Below are positions 34,517 through 45,100 of a stretch of DNA of 64,000 nt, one piece after another. The DNA is taken from the NCBI GenBank assembly GCA_035495315.1, contig DATJGF010000185.1, positions 1 through 64,000 on the forward strand. Direction: 5' to 3'. Positions within the stretch are counted from its first letter, which is position 1; each line of letters opens with the position of its first letter. The stretch comes from DATJGF01 sp035495315. Its GTDB lineage: Bacteria; Verrucomicrobiota; Verrucomicrobiia; Limisphaerales; UBA8199. A model generated the notes under the pieces. The model saw nothing but the letters and a program-made list of their open reading frames with translations. It was not told where the DNA came from and did no database searches. A program made the position numbers and the translations under genes.

Positions 34517-37500
34517 GTCCTCGCAGTGGGATTTTGACCCAATCCGGCCGATGCTGCAATTCGTACGCCAGTTCGGCGAGTTGCTTTTCTAGCAAGTGTG
34601 CCTCAAGCAAGGTCGAGAGTGGTTCTTTGGCTGCCGGAACGAGGTTGCTCGGGCCGATGACCTTTAAGTACGCCTTGAGGAAGATGGCACTGACCCAACG
34701 GCACCAAAAATTGGCCCATGGTTCGAGTTCTCCCAGTTGTTCTTCGCGGACTATGCCCAGTTCGAGCTGGCGCCAGACGGCGACGTTGGTGACGTAGTCG
34801 AAGGAGCGGATCATACTGGCAACATCGCGCAAAGGTGAACGACGAATCCGCCGTTCGCCCAACGAGCGACTGGCCTCGCTCTGGAAATCGAGGAACATAA
34901 AGTCTTTGCCGGTGTAAAGGACCTGGGCGAGATGGAAGTCGCCATGGCAGCGGATCCGCTGAGCATGGATTGGTATGTTAGAAACGGCGCGCAACCGCTT
35001 GAGGATTTCGCCTTCCATCGCAGCGACTTTCCGTGCTTCGGCTCGGACAGTCTCGGGTAGCTGGGGCAGCCTGCGTCGAAGCAGTTGCAGGCTTTCGGCG
35101 GCTAGATTGCGCATCGATTGGAATAACGCGCGCTGGTAGAACGGGGTGAAGGGTTCCGGCGCAAAATCACGGTGTTGCGCATCGGAGGCCAGAGCCAAAT
35201 GCATTTCAGCTGTGCGTTGGCCGAGCAGGCGCGCCAGTTCGAGGTAGGTCCCAATCAAGGCGACGACGCTCTCGGGCACGTCGCTGTCAACCAGTTGCAG
35301 CAGGGAGCTCGGTAGCTCAGGCCGGGCACGGCTTTCGGCGCTCGCGGTCCGGATGCGCTCGAAGTAGCGTCCAAGTCGGTCGAGAGTATGAGCCCATGCA
35401 TCCTGGGCATTGGGCAGGAACCGGCTGAGAATCGCGACGGCAAAGCTCTCCCCGTTGTGCCGGCGGTACTCCAGAGAGCCGACGACCGGTGGCACGTTCG
35501 CAAAATCGTGTTCCGTAAGGAATCGGGCAAATTCCAACTCAGGATTTACACCCACCTCCAGACGGCCAAACAATTTCAGGAAGAATTTGTCGCCGAAAGC
35601 GACCGTGCTGTTGTTGGTGCCGGATTGGCGCACCGCCGGCTCGAGAGCGGACAATTGAGCGCTGCCATTATGCTTCAAAAACGCAGTGGCGACTGCACGC
35701 AATTCGCCTTGATTGCCCGCCAATGGCCGTCGGCGCGCAATGCATTCCAGCAGCGCGCTGCAAAATTCTTTGCTACGCGACGCTGCATACACTAGGGCCT
35801 CGGTCTGGGTCTGCTCGAACTGGACGCGAGCGATGATGTCTCGTGCGGCGTCCTGAGCCAGGCGCGCGGCTTGGTCGCCGACGGCGAGCCCCACGGGAAG
35901 CAAGTGATCCTGAGGGTCCTCTTCAGAAAATTCGACGGAAAGAAACAGCAGAAAAATTCGTCCGAAGCGGGAGCGCAACTCGACCGTATCGCGCACCTGG
36001 ACTGATTTGATTTCGCGGTGCTGGCTGCCAAAAAACTGGCGCTGCCTGGCGAAATTCCAGAGGACAGTCTCGAGCGCTGACCGCGACCCGTTCTCCAGTA
36101 AATCGTCCCATGTTTCGCGTGCTCTGAGCGTCTGAATCAATTCTGCGGCGGGAGCCGAGTCGTGGGTGGCGCTTGCTTCCAGCGAGAACCAGTAAGCGGC
36201 ATGGGGGCTGAGTGTTAAGAAATATGGGTTTTCGGTTATCGGCGGAAAAGGAGCACGCCCAAATAGTTCAATCGGGCGCATTTGTTTGAACTCAGACAAA
36301 TCGAGGTGAACCGGTTGCGGGAAGCGGGATAAATTGGCCACCACCAAAATGACTTCCTGTTCAAACTTTCTGACAAAGGCAAGGATCTTGCGGTTTTCCG
36401 GTCGCAGGAACTGCAGTGAGCCACGTCCAAACGCCTGGTGCCGTTTGCGCAAGGTCAGCGTGCGTTTCATCCACCAGAACAGGGAATTCGAATTGCGCTG
36501 CTGGTTTTCGACATTCACCGCTTCGTAATGGTACTCGGGGTCAAGAATAATCGGCAGATACAACGCTTGGGGGCTGGCGCGCGAGAAGCCCGCGTTTTTG
36601 TCCGAGCTCCATTGCATCGGGGTCCGGACACCGTTGCGATCGCCCAGGAAAATGTTGTCCCCCATCCCGATCTCGTCGCCATAGTACAAGACGGGAGTGC
36701 CGGGAAAGGAGAACAAGAGCAAGTAGAGCAGTTCGATCCGCTTCCGATCGTTCCCCAGCAGGGGAGCCAGTCGCCGACGGATTCCAAGATTGATGCGTGC
36801 TCGCGCGTCGTCGGCATAAACGCGATACATGTAATCGCGCTCCTCGTCGGTCACCATTTCCAGGGTCAGCTCATCATGGTTGCGCAGGAACAGGGCCCAT
36901 TGGCTGGTCTCCGGAATTGAAGGTGTCTGTTCGAGAATATCGACAATCGGCACGCTATCCTCCATGCGCACGGCCATAAAAATCCGCGGCATAAGTGGAA
37001 AATGGAAAGCCATGTGGCACTCATCACCGGTGCCCGAACCGAAATAGCTGACGGCATCCTCAGGCCACTGATTTGCCTCGGCCAACAACATTCGATCCCC
37101 AAAATGTGAATCGACGTGTTTCCGCAGCGTCTTCAGATAGGCGTGAGTCTCGGGCAGATTCTCGCAAGAGGTCCCTTCGCGTTCATAGAGATATGGCACC
37201 GCGTCTAGCCGCACGCCGTCTACTCCCAGTTCAAGCCAAAAATCCAACACCCGCTGGATTTCCTCGTGAACCGCAGGATTGTCATAGTTCAGGTCCGGTT
37301 GATGGGAATAGAAGCGATGCCAATAGTACGCCTTGGCGACCGGATCCCACGTCCAATTCGAAGGCTCGAAGTCGCGAAAGATGATGCGCGCCTCGCTATA
37401 TTTATCCGCCGTTTCACTCCAGACATAAAACTGACGCCAGGCACTGCCGGGCGGCGCGCGGCGCGAACGTTGAAACCACGGATGCTGATCCGATGTATGA

Positions 37501-37919
37501 TTTACAACCAATTCTGTGATGACTCGAAGATTGCGCTGGTGGGCACGAGCCAAAAACACCTTGAAATCCCTTAGCGTACCGTACATCGGATTAATCGAGA
37601 AATAATCGGCAATGTCGTAACCGTCGTCTTTTAAAGGGGACGGGTAGAACGGAAGCAGCCAGATCGCCGTTATCCCCAGTTCCTGCAGATAGTCCAATTG
37701 TTGCGTCAGCCCGCAGAAATCTCCAATCCCGTCGCCATTGCTATCAAGGAACGCGCGCACATGGACCTCGTAGAGGATTGCATCTTTATACCACAAGGGT
37801 TCCTTGGGAATGGTGAGCGAATGAATGGCATCGCGTTCCAGTTTTGCAGTCTTGTGTCTGGGCCGCGGGCGGGCCGGATCCAGTGCAGAACCTGGAATGT
37901 TATTGAGTGGTGTGGTCAT
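34500..37919 (-). CDS. treS: Trehalose synthase fused to maltokinase
   Basis: A 1139-residue two-enzyme protein. Residues about 40-590 are TreS (GH13), interconverting maltose and trehalose: LYEVHVRAFLDSNGDGIGDF, nucleophile Asp in DGVRLDAVPYL, acid Glu in LLAEANQWPED and Asp in FLRNHDE. The C-terminal 500 residues resemble maltokinase: DKFFLKLFGRLEVGVNPE and the kinase loop RCHGDFHLAQVLY with FLDFQSEAS. The fusion would turn trehalose via maltose into maltose-1-phosphate, the donor for GlgE glucan synthesis; no glgE is in the window. Start ATG at 37919; the frame continues to a TTG at 37961. Confidence 0.93.
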   Translation of the reverse strand: MTTPLNNIPGSALDPARPRPRHKTAKLERDAIHSLTIPKEPLWYKDAILYEVHVRAFLDSNGDGIGDFCGLTQQLDYLQELGITAIWLLPFYPSPLKDDGYDIADYFSINPMYGTLRDFKVFLARAHQRNLRVITELVVNHTSDQHPWFQRSRRAPPGSAWRQFYVWSETADKYSEARIIFRDFEPSNWTWDPVAKAYYWHRFYSHQPDLNYDNPAVHEEIQRVLDFWLELGVDGVRLDAVPYLYEREGTSCENLPETHAYLKTLRKHVDSHFGDRMLLAEANQWPEDAVSYFGSGTGDECHMAFHFPLMPRIFMAVRMEDSVPIVDILEQTPSIPETSQWALFLRNHDELTLEMVTDEERDYMYRVYADDARARINLGIRRRLAPLLGNDRKRIELLYLLLFSFPGTPVLYYGDEIGMGDNIFLGDRNGVRTPMQWSSDKNAGFSRASPQALYLPIILDPEYHYEAVNVENQQRNSNSLFWWMKRTLTLRKRHQAFGRGSLQFLRPENRKILAFVRKFEQEVILVVANLSRFPQPVHLDLSEFKQMRPIELFGRAPFPPITENPYFLTLSPHAAYWFSLEASATHDSAPAAELIQTLRARETWDDLLENGSRSALETVLWNFARQRQFFGSQHREIKSVQVRDTVELRSRFGRIFLLFLSVEFSEEDPQDHLLPVGLAVGDQAARLAQDAARDIIARVQFEQTQTEALVYAASRSKEFCSALLECIARRRPLAGNQGELRAVATAFLKHNGSAQLSALEPAVRQSGTNNSTVAFGDKFFLKLFGRLEVGVNPELEFARFLTEHDFANVPPVVGSLEYRRHNGESFAVAILSRFLPNAQDAWAHTLDRLGRYFERIRTASAESRARPELPSSLLQLVDSDVPESVVALIGTYLELARLLGQRTAEMHLALASDAQHRDFAPEPFTPFYQRALFQSMRNLAAESLQLLRRRLPQLPETVRAEARKVAAMEGEILKRLRAVSNIPIHAQRIRCHGDFHLAQVLYTGKDFMFLDFQSEASRSLGERRIRRSPLRDVASMIRSFDYVTNVAVWRQLELGIVREEQLGELEPWANFWCRWVSAIFLKAYLKVIGPSNLVPAAKEPLSTLLEAHLLEKQLAELAYELQHRPDWVKIPLRGLGGNS

Positions 37920-38108
37920 GGGGGAGAATCGCGTCCGTGTGATTGCCTGTTCCAGCTCCAATGGGCCGGAGAGCGCTCACAACAGGTAAGGTTCTGATCT
38001 CCGAATGCACCAATTTAATTCCTATTTAGTTCGGAGCGAACAGAATCGCAAGTAGGGGTTTTCCTTTTGTCGCAAGCTCGTCATGCTCGAAGGCGCAAGA
38101 GCCAGCTC

Positions 38109-38329
38109 GGGTGCATTCGAACGATGGCCCCACGAGAGACGAGGCTGACAGCGGAGCGCGAGCCGTCCCTGGCTCGCAGCGCGTTCGAAAGCACCGCGGG
38201 TCGGGAGGTGTTTTAGCGTCAGTACTGGTGCCTGGTTGCTGCGAGCCAGGGACGCCTCGCGCTCCGGGGTGGAATGCACCCAGCCAGTCCGGACGCCTCC
38301 GCACACTGCCCTCGGAACGCGGCGTTCCC
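38109..38329. repeat. Nested inverted repeats upstream of treS
   Basis: Inner arms 38153-38180 and 38238-38265 pair over 28 bp with one mismatch (GTCCCTGGCTCGCAGC core). Outer arms GGGTGCATTC (38109-38118) and GAATGCACCC (38272-38281) surround them. Directly after, 38297-38329 is a half copy of the 32167-32290 repeat. No ORF is credible. The region (about 490 bases, 37920-38413) must also contain the divergent promoters of treS and the FG-GAP gene, which I could not locate. Confidence 0.65.
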
Positions 38330-38413
38330 ATTTTTCTGTAGATTATAGGTCGGCCAGCCTTTGCTCATGCCATATGACTTGACGATATGCCGACTAGTGG
38401 GAACCATGCGGCA

Positions 38414-39664
38414 ATGATTAGGTTTTTGCTTGTTGGGCTCGCGTTAGCGTTCACGGGTTTCACCCTGGCCCAGGAGCGTGGCCCGGTTTTCAAGAAGATT
38501 CGCGTTACCGACCAGTTTTGGGCCGAGGGCGCGGATATGGCCGATTTCAACCGTGATGGCCAGGTCGATTTAGTTTCCGGCCCTTTCTGGTATGAAGGGC
38601 CCGATTTCAAAAAGCGCCATGAGATCTGGCCTGCAACGGCCAGCTTTAAGCACAAGAAGGGCGATGGTACCGAAGAGACTATTCCCGGGTTCGAGGGCGC
38701 CTTAGGGGTAAACAACGCTTACTCGGAATGTTTTTTGACCTATACCTATGATTTCAACCTGGACGGCTGGCCGGACGTGATTGTTTACGGATTTCCAGGC
38801 GCACCGGCAGCCTGGTATGAGAACCCGAAAGGAAAAGACGGACCCTGGGAACGCCATGTCGTTTTGGATGTGCTCGACAATGAGTCGCCCGGTTTATTGG
38901 ACGTGACCGGTGACGGTAAACCCGAGATCCTTTGTTGTTCCAAAGGCTATATCGGGTACGCCGAAGCTGATTGGAAAAATCCCGCGTCTGCGTGGAAGTT
39001 TCATCCTGTGTCTCCGAAAGGCGATTATCAACGGTTCACGCACGGAATTGGCTGCGGTGATGTCAATGGCGACGGACGGATTGACATCCTGGAAAAGGAT
39101 GGGTGGTGGGAACAGCCGGCCTCATTGGCTGGTGACCCGGTTTGGACGAAACATCCTTTTCATTTCGCTGATGCTGCCGCGCAGATCCTGGTCTATGACG
39201 TCAACGGCGACGGCTTAAATGACGTAATTAGCTCGATCAACGCGCACGGATACGGGCTTTCCTGGTACGAGCAGGTCAAGGAAAACGGGGCAATTACATT
39301 TAGGGAACATGTCATCCTTAATAAGGATTCTTCGCCCAATCGCCATGGGGTAGCCTTTTCTCAGCTCCACTCTCTCTCGCTAATCGATATCGACGGCGAC
39401 GGCCTCAAGGACATTGTCACCGGCAAACGTTTTTGGGCTCATGGCAAGGATGGTCCGGACCCGGATTCTAATGGCCAGGCGGTGCTCTACTGGTTCAAGC
39501 TGGTGCGGCCTGCGCCAGGTCAGGCCGATTTCGTGCCCCATTTGGTCGACAACGATTCCGGTGTGGGAACCGAAGTTACCACCGGCTTTGTTTCCAACAA
39601 ACGCTACCCCGATATTGTAGTAGGCAATAAGAAGGGACTTTTTGTATTTGAACACCAGCTGTGA
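38414..39664 (+). CDS. Secreted FG-GAP/VCBS repeat protein
   Basis: From the ATG at 38414 the protein starts MIRFLLVGLALAFTGFTLAQ, a clear signal peptide; an ATG at 38387 would add nine residues. The mature part has six calcium-loop motifs of the FG-GAP/VCBS type (DFNRDGQVDLV, DFNLDGWPDVI, DVTGDGKPEIL, DVNGDGRIDIL, DVNGDGLNDVI, DIDGDGLKDIV), each preceding a strand pair, consistent with a beta-propeller of 416 residues. Family members with tryptophan-rich strands like WYENPKG are common in Planctomycetes and Verrucomicrobia; the ligand is unknown. Its TGA overlaps the GTG start of the next gene. Confidence 0.88.
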   Translation: MIRFLLVGLALAFTGFTLAQERGPVFKKIRVTDQFWAEGADMADFNRDGQVDLVSGPFWYEGPDFKKRHEIWPATASFKHKKGDGTEETIPGFEGALGVNNAYSECFLTYTYDFNLDGWPDVIVYGFPGAPAAWYENPKGKDGPWERHVVLDVLDNESPGLLDVTGDGKPEILCCSKGYIGYAEADWKNPASAWKFHPVSPKGDYQRFTHGIGCGDVNGDGRIDILEKDGWWEQPASLAGDPVWTKHPFHFADAAAQILVYDVNGDGLNDVISSINAHGYGLSWYEQVKENGAITFREHVILNKDSSPNRHGVAFSQLHSLSLIDIDGDGLKDIVTGKRFWAHGKDGPDPDSNGQAVLYWFKLVRPAPGQADFVPHLVDNDSGVGTEVTTGFVSNKRYPDIVVGNKKGLFVFEHQL

Positions 39665-40701
39665 AGCTCGAATTCAAGCACCTGGATCTGAAGCTGGCCC
39701 ATACCTGGACCATTGCACGCACGACAGGAACGGATGTCGCCAAAGTCGTTGTCGTGGAACTCACCGGCGCTGATGGCACTGTGGGCCTGGGCGAGGCAGC
39801 TCCCAGTGCCCGCTATAAGGAATCGACTCGGACAGTCGAGGCTTTCCTAAAGAAGGTCGATCCCCGCGGCCTATCCTTCACCGATGTCGAGGGGAGCATG
39901 GAATACCTTGAAACCTTATCGCGGCACGACATGGCCGCCAAATGCGCATTGAACCTTGCGTTGTTGGACGGCGCTGCCAAACGCGCCAAAAAGCCGATTT
40001 ACGATTTCTTGGGGCTCGGGTTTCACGAGACCAAACATGTCACTTCCTTTACGATCGGGATCGCGACGCCGCAGGAAATCCACAAAAAAGTCGAGCAGGC
40101 GATGCCCTATCCGATTTTAAAGGTTAAACTTGGCGGACCGCAAGATGAGGCAACCCTCCAGGCGTTGCGGGATGTCGCACCGGAAAAACTCATCCGCGTC
40201 GACGGCAATGAAGGGTGGAAAACCAAAGAACTGGCGCTTGAAAAAATTGAATGGCTGGCCAAGGACGGTCACGTTCAATTTGTGGAACAACCGTTGCCGT
40301 CGAGCACACCCGCGAAGGAATGGGCCTGGCTTAAGCAGCGTTCGCCACTGCCGGTTTTCGGTGATGAATCCTATCATCTCGCCAAGGACATCGAGCAGGC
40401 GGTCCAATGTTTTCATGGCGTTAATGTAAAACTGGTTAAAACCGGTGGTCTGAGTGCCGGCCTGGCGGCTCTTCTGGCGGCGCGCAAAGCAGGGTTAAAA
40501 ACGATGATTGGTTGCATGATCGAAACCAGCATTCTGATCAGCGCTGCGGCACAACTCGCTGAGGTTTGTGATTTTCTGGATCTCGACGGCAATATCCTTA
40601 TCACCAACGATCCGTACGCAGGCGTCACCAGCCTGGAGGGGCGACTTTCTTTCGCCGGTTCCGCCGAGCCGTTTGGACTTCGGGTTTCGCCTCGCGGCTA
40701 A
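39661..40701 (+). CDS. Dipeptide epimerase, enolase superfamily
   Basis: Likely an L-Ala-D/L-Glu epimerase-type enzyme involved in murein peptide recycling; enolase-superfamily specificities vary. In 346 residues: N-terminal capping domain, the catalytic pair Lys-x-Lys in LKVKLGG, metal ligands in RVDGNEGW, FVEQPL and FGDES, and the opposite lysine in VNVKLVKTGG. The GTG start at 39661 overlaps the preceding stop (GTGA), so translation is coupled to a secreted FG-GAP protein. That coupling of an exported and a cytosolic product is unusual. Confidence 0.88.
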   Translation: MKLEFKHLDLKLAHTWTIARTTGTDVAKVVVVELTGADGTVGLGEAAPSARYKESTRTVEAFLKKVDPRGLSFTDVEGSMEYLETLSRHDMAAKCALNLALLDGAAKRAKKPIYDFLGLGFHETKHVTSFTIGIATPQEIHKKVEQAMPYPILKVKLGGPQDEATLQALRDVAPEKLIRVDGNEGWKTKELALEKIEWLAKDGHVQFVEQPLPSSTPAKEWAWLKQRSPLPVFGDESYHLAKDIEQAVQCFHGVNVKLVKTGGLSAGLAALLAARKAGLKTMIGCMIETSILISAAAQLAEVCDFLDLDGNILITNDPYAGVTSLEGRLSFAGSAEPFGLRVSPRG

Positions 40702-40740
40702 GGCATAGGGGGGGCGCGCAATCGACGGCTACTACCGGAA

Positions 40741-40814
40741 GGCCGAACTCCGCGAGGTCCCAAAAAATACTCCCAAAAACAATAAGAGATGTTTGGGCCT
40801 CGCGGAGCTCGGCC
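40741..40814. repeat. Inverted repeat downstream of the epimerase gene
   Basis: Arms 40741-40763 and 40792-40814 (GGCCGAACTCCGCGAGG against CCTCGCGGAGCTCGGCC) pair over 23 bases with about two mismatches around an A-rich loop. No T-run follows, so it is not a canonical terminator, but it could stabilise the 3' end. Confidence 0.65.
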
Positions 40815-40885
40815 ATCCGAAAAACGTTGGGCCACGGGCCCCTGAGGATGCGCCCCAAGCCAACGAAAATTGTAATGGTTTTGTT

Positions 40886-40913
40886 TTGACAACGAATCGA
40901 ATCGTCTTATGCT
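40886..40913 (+). promoter_or_regulatory. Sigma-70-type promoter of the pseudopilin-like gene
   Basis: TTGACA (40886-40891), 16-bp spacer, TATGCT (40908-40913). The -35 is perfect and the -10 matches five of six. The predicted start near 40920 leaves about 55 bases before the ATG at 40977, and supports that start over the ATG at 40929. Confidence 0.6.
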
Positions 40914-40976
40914 GAACAATAAGACCTCATGCGAATTGGGTTAGGCAATCGAGCCCAGCGCAAGAAAAACTTGTTC

Positions 40977-41909
40977 ATGGCGAGTCGATCAGTTAGTTGG
41001 CCGAGCGCGAAAAAAGCCGGTAGCCGTTGTGTCGCACCACGGCGCGGAGAAACGGGCTTCACTTTAATCGAGCTGTTGGTGGTTATTGCCATCATTGCAA
41101 TCCTGGCGGCGATGCTGCTGCCATCGCTGGCTAAGGCGAAGCAGAAGGCCCAAGGCATTCAATGCATGAACAATCATCGCCAACTGGCCCTCGCTTGGCG
41201 GATGTACGCCGAAGACAGTAACGATATTCTCGTTTACGCCAGCACCAGCGGGGCGAATGGCAATTGGCACGACCAGTACGCCTGGTCCGGAGCCCACATG
41301 GATTTCGACCCCAACAATCGCGCCAATTGGGATCCGACGGTAGACCTGCAAAAAAGGCCTTTGTGGAAGTACACCAAGAGCCAATCGATTTATAAGTGCC
41401 CTTCCGATCACTCCACTGTCACGGTTAATGGATCGGCCAAACCCCGTCTGCTAACCATGTCGATGAATCTTTATGTCGGCGGCTTTGCCCCGGACGTGAA
41501 AAGCCCTTCGCCGTTGGGGACAGACGGCGGTTGGCCTTTTGCAAACGCCTATAACGTTTACTCCAAACTCACCTTTATCAACGGGGTTTCGCCTCCTTCA
41601 AAAGTTTTCGTTTTTCTCGACATGCGAGAGGATCGCGTCAACTGGAGCAATTTCATGACCGACATGACCGGTTATATGCCGCCCAATCCGCAGGCTTATA
41701 ACTTTACTTCTGACATGCCAGCGATGTATCACAATTTGGCGGCGGGCTTTTCTTTCGCGGATGGCCACTCGGAGATCAAACGCTGGGTCGATCCGCGGAC
41801 CACCCCTCCGCTACAGGATGGTGGTGACCCTCTGGCTGTCAGTTCCACGCCCTCACCGAATAACCCCGATGTCGCTTGGCTGCAAGACCATAGCACCCGT
41901 CCCAAGTAA
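40977..41909 (+). CDS. Pseudopilin-like protein with type IV pilin N-terminus
   Basis: From the ATG at 40977 the 310-residue protein has a basic leader, then the prepilin cleavage/methylation signature GFTLIELLVVIAIIAILAAM with Glu5 of the mature protein. The rest is a Verrucomicrobia/Planctomycete-style globular domain (MYAEDSNDILVYAS; YKCPSDHS; SMNLYVGG; NLAAGFSFADGHSEI, the last being the H-x9-DG-like end). Processing by prepilin peptidase and use in a type II secretion-like or pilus-like apparatus is likely but unproven; such genes are hugely amplified in these phyla. It precedes the giant LamG gene by 220 bases. Confidence 0.9.
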   Translation: MASRSVSWPSAKKAGSRCVAPRRGETGFTLIELLVVIAIIAILAAMLLPSLAKAKQKAQGIQCMNNHRQLALAWRMYAEDSNDILVYASTSGANGNWHDQYAWSGAHMDFDPNNRANWDPTVDLQKRPLWKYTKSQSIYKCPSDHSTVTVNGSAKPRLLTMSMNLYVGGFAPDVKSPSPLGTDGGWPFANAYNVYSKLTFINGVSPPSKVFVFLDMREDRVNWSNFMTDMTGYMPPNPQAYNFTSDMPAMYHNLAAGFSFADGHSEIKRWVDPRTTPPLQDGGDPLAVSSTPSPNNPDVAWLQDHSTRPK

Positions 41910-42129
41910 AGTAGCTACCCCTCAGCAATGCTGCACGGCCACCACAATCGCAGCTCACAGACACACCATTTAAGACTTGCTTCTGTCCCAAACCACAAAA
42001 GGATTAAGGCCGCATTTAGTTTTCAAATCCGACGTCATCAGCCAGTTGAATCCCGCGCTGTATTCGTCTAGACCATTCCCAACTCAACCCACTACACATA
42101 GCAACTCACTCCAAATACAATCCCATCCC

Positions 42130-45100
42130 ATGAAAATCATTCCCTATGCCCGGCACAGCTCTGGTCTCTTAGCTGCGGCGTTCTTAACGATGACGTTTGG
42201 CCTCTCGGCCAGGGCCGACTATCCCTCCACGGTTCTGTCCCAACAGCCGGTCGGCTACTGGCGCTTGAATGAAACGGCCCAACCGCCAGTGCTTCCGATG
42301 GCGGCGACCAATCGTGGCAGCCTTGGCGCGACGGGCAATGGGGATATCTTAGGAGGCGCTGTGCGCGGACAGCCCGGGGCATTGACTGGCAGTTCTGATA
42401 CGAGCTACGGCTTCAGCAACCCAGGTTGGATAGTTACTTACTTCGGCAGTCACGTTGATGTTGCCTATAATGCGGCGCTCAATCCCAACGGACCTTTCAC
42501 AGTCGAATTCTGGGCCAAGCCCAATTCGGCGCCGCCGGACCTCTTTTCACCGGTATGTTCCCTCGACGCGGGCCAAAATGGAGGGGCCAGCCGTGAAGGG
42601 TTTCTGTTTTATATCGACGGTCCCGGTTCGCGCTGGCAATTCCGAATGGGCGGAGCTAACGGCTACGGGAACAATAGCGCGATCGGCGGTGCGTTCACGG
42701 TCGGTGCATGGCATCACATCGTGGGCGTATACGACGGGTCGAGTATGTTCCTGTACGTCAACGGGGTGCAGGCAGCAACCGTGGCGGTGGCGGCAGGCAG
42801 CTTTGTCCCCAATGGCACACAGCCTTTCCGGATTGGCGCGACGACCATCCCTAACCGGACATTCGACGGCTCAATCGACGAAGTCGCTTTTTATGGCACA
42901 GCTCTGAGCGCTGCTACGGTCAAATCTCATTTTGATGCCGCGTCGAATAATGGCGCAGGGTATGCCAACCTGGTTTTGGCCAGTTCTCCTATTGGTTATT
43001 GGCGGCTGGGCGAGCCTGGCGATCCACCGGCGGCAAATCTGGGCACGCTCGGAAGTGCCGCCAATGGCAGCTACACCTATAACGCAAAACCGGGCGTAGC
43101 GAGCGTCAGACCGCCGACGTATCCGGGACTTGATGCCGGGAATAATGCGGTCAACTTCGATGGGTCGGGCGGCTATGTCACCGTACCCGCCCTCAACCTG
43201 AACACTAATACGATCACGATTACTGGCTGGGTCAACGCCAATGGATCGCAAGCTCCTGGGACTGGCATCATTTTCAACCGCGGAGGCAACACAGTGGCGG
43301 GCTTGGCTATCGATGTGGCTGGTGGATTGGACCTCACCTACAACTGGAACGCTGATAACGCGACCTACAATTGGGCCAGTGGTATATCTCTGCCGGATTC
43401 AGATTGGGCGTTTGTGGCGCTGATTGTTCAGCCAAATCAAGCCGCAATTTTCGTCGCGAATAACACGAATTATACCAGTTTTACCGGCGCAACAAACCAG
43501 GTGAGTCATGCGGCCCAGCCTTTTGAAGGGAGCACCCTGTTCGGCACGGACTTAACTCCGGACGGCGGCCTCACTGGGCCAGCCAATTTTGTTGGCTCGA
43601 TTGATGAGGTGGCCATCTTTAACCGGGCCCTGGGTGTCGGAGAGGTGTATACCGAGTACGCTTCCGCGGTGGGCGCAGTGCCTCCGCTAATCTTTGCCGA
43701 TCCTGTAGCGCCAACTAACCAGCTCTTCGATGGAGACACACTTACGTTAACCGTCGATGCCGGCGGCAGTCCGGCTTTGAGTTATCAGTGGCGCAAAGGC
43801 ACCACGGATATCCCTGGTGCCACTTCAAGTGCCTATGTTAAGCCCAATATCCAGGTCAGTGATTCTGGAGATTACAGCGTAGTTGTCACCAATGCGTTCG
43901 GTAAAGTGACCAGCGGAACAGCTACGATTACGGTGACTGCGGTCACGCCGCCTGCGATCTCGCAGCAACCTGCAGGGGGGTCATTGTATGCTGGGGGAAC
44001 GCTTAATTTAAGCGTCGGCGCTTCCGGGGGCCAGTTGGCGTATCAGTGGTTCAAGGATAATAACGCGATTAGCGGGGCCACCAGCTCGGCTTATGTTGTT
44101 CCGAGCGTGCTCTCAGGTAACGCAGGTTCCTACACTGTCACGGTAACGAATCGGTTGGGAACGGTTTCCAGCACACCGCCGGCGGTGGTAACAGTAATCA
44201 CACCAGCAGCAGGCACATTCGAAGCTACCATTGTGGGCGATGCGCCGGAGGCCTGGTGGAGGCTCGATGAAACCGCCGGGGCCGCCGTAATGGCTGACGC
44301 GATGGGGCGGCATAATGGCACTTATGTCGGAAATGTTGGTTTTGGAGCCCCCGGGGTGGTGGCCAGTGGTGGCGATACAGCAGTGACGTTTGATGGATCC
44401 AGCTATGGCAAGGTTCCTTTTTCATCGCTGTTGAATACACGGACCTTTACCGTTGAAATGTGGGCCAAGGCCGTGAGTCTTACCGATACACGTGCTCCTG
44501 CCTCAAGCCGTTTTTCGACCAAGGGTTGGTGGTTTTGGAGCGCAGTTCCAGCAAACGGCCAATGGTCTGGGGGCGTCAGTGCTGGTGGAAGAGATTTTTA
44601 CGTGCCTTCCACAACTGCGGCGGCCAGCATGCAAACGAATCAATGGACTCATTTGGTCATGACGTCCGGTACCAACGGTTTGCTGATTTATATCAACGGC
44701 CAGTGGGATGGACAAACGTGGGCCGATTTCGATCGAAACACAGGGGGACCTTTTCTTATTGGCGCCAGAGGTGTGTCCGCCGGTCAAGCCGCTGACGAAT
44801 TCTGGAAAGGCCAAGTCGATGAAGTCGCCTTTTACACAAACTCACTGACTTTGGAGCAAGTGCAAGCGCACTACGCGGCTGCTCTCTACGGTAATAACAG
44901 CAAACCTGTGTTTAAGCTACAGCCGCAATCGCAAGTCGCGGCCGTCGGCTCTCAGGTCACTTTCAAAGTACTGGTTGAAGGAACAGCCCCGATTGATTTG
45001 CAGTGGTATAAGGACAGCGCGCCGCTCGCCAACCAAACGAGCGACACCCTCGTGTTGACTAACCTTAGCTCCGCAAATGCCGGCAATTACCAGGTCATTG

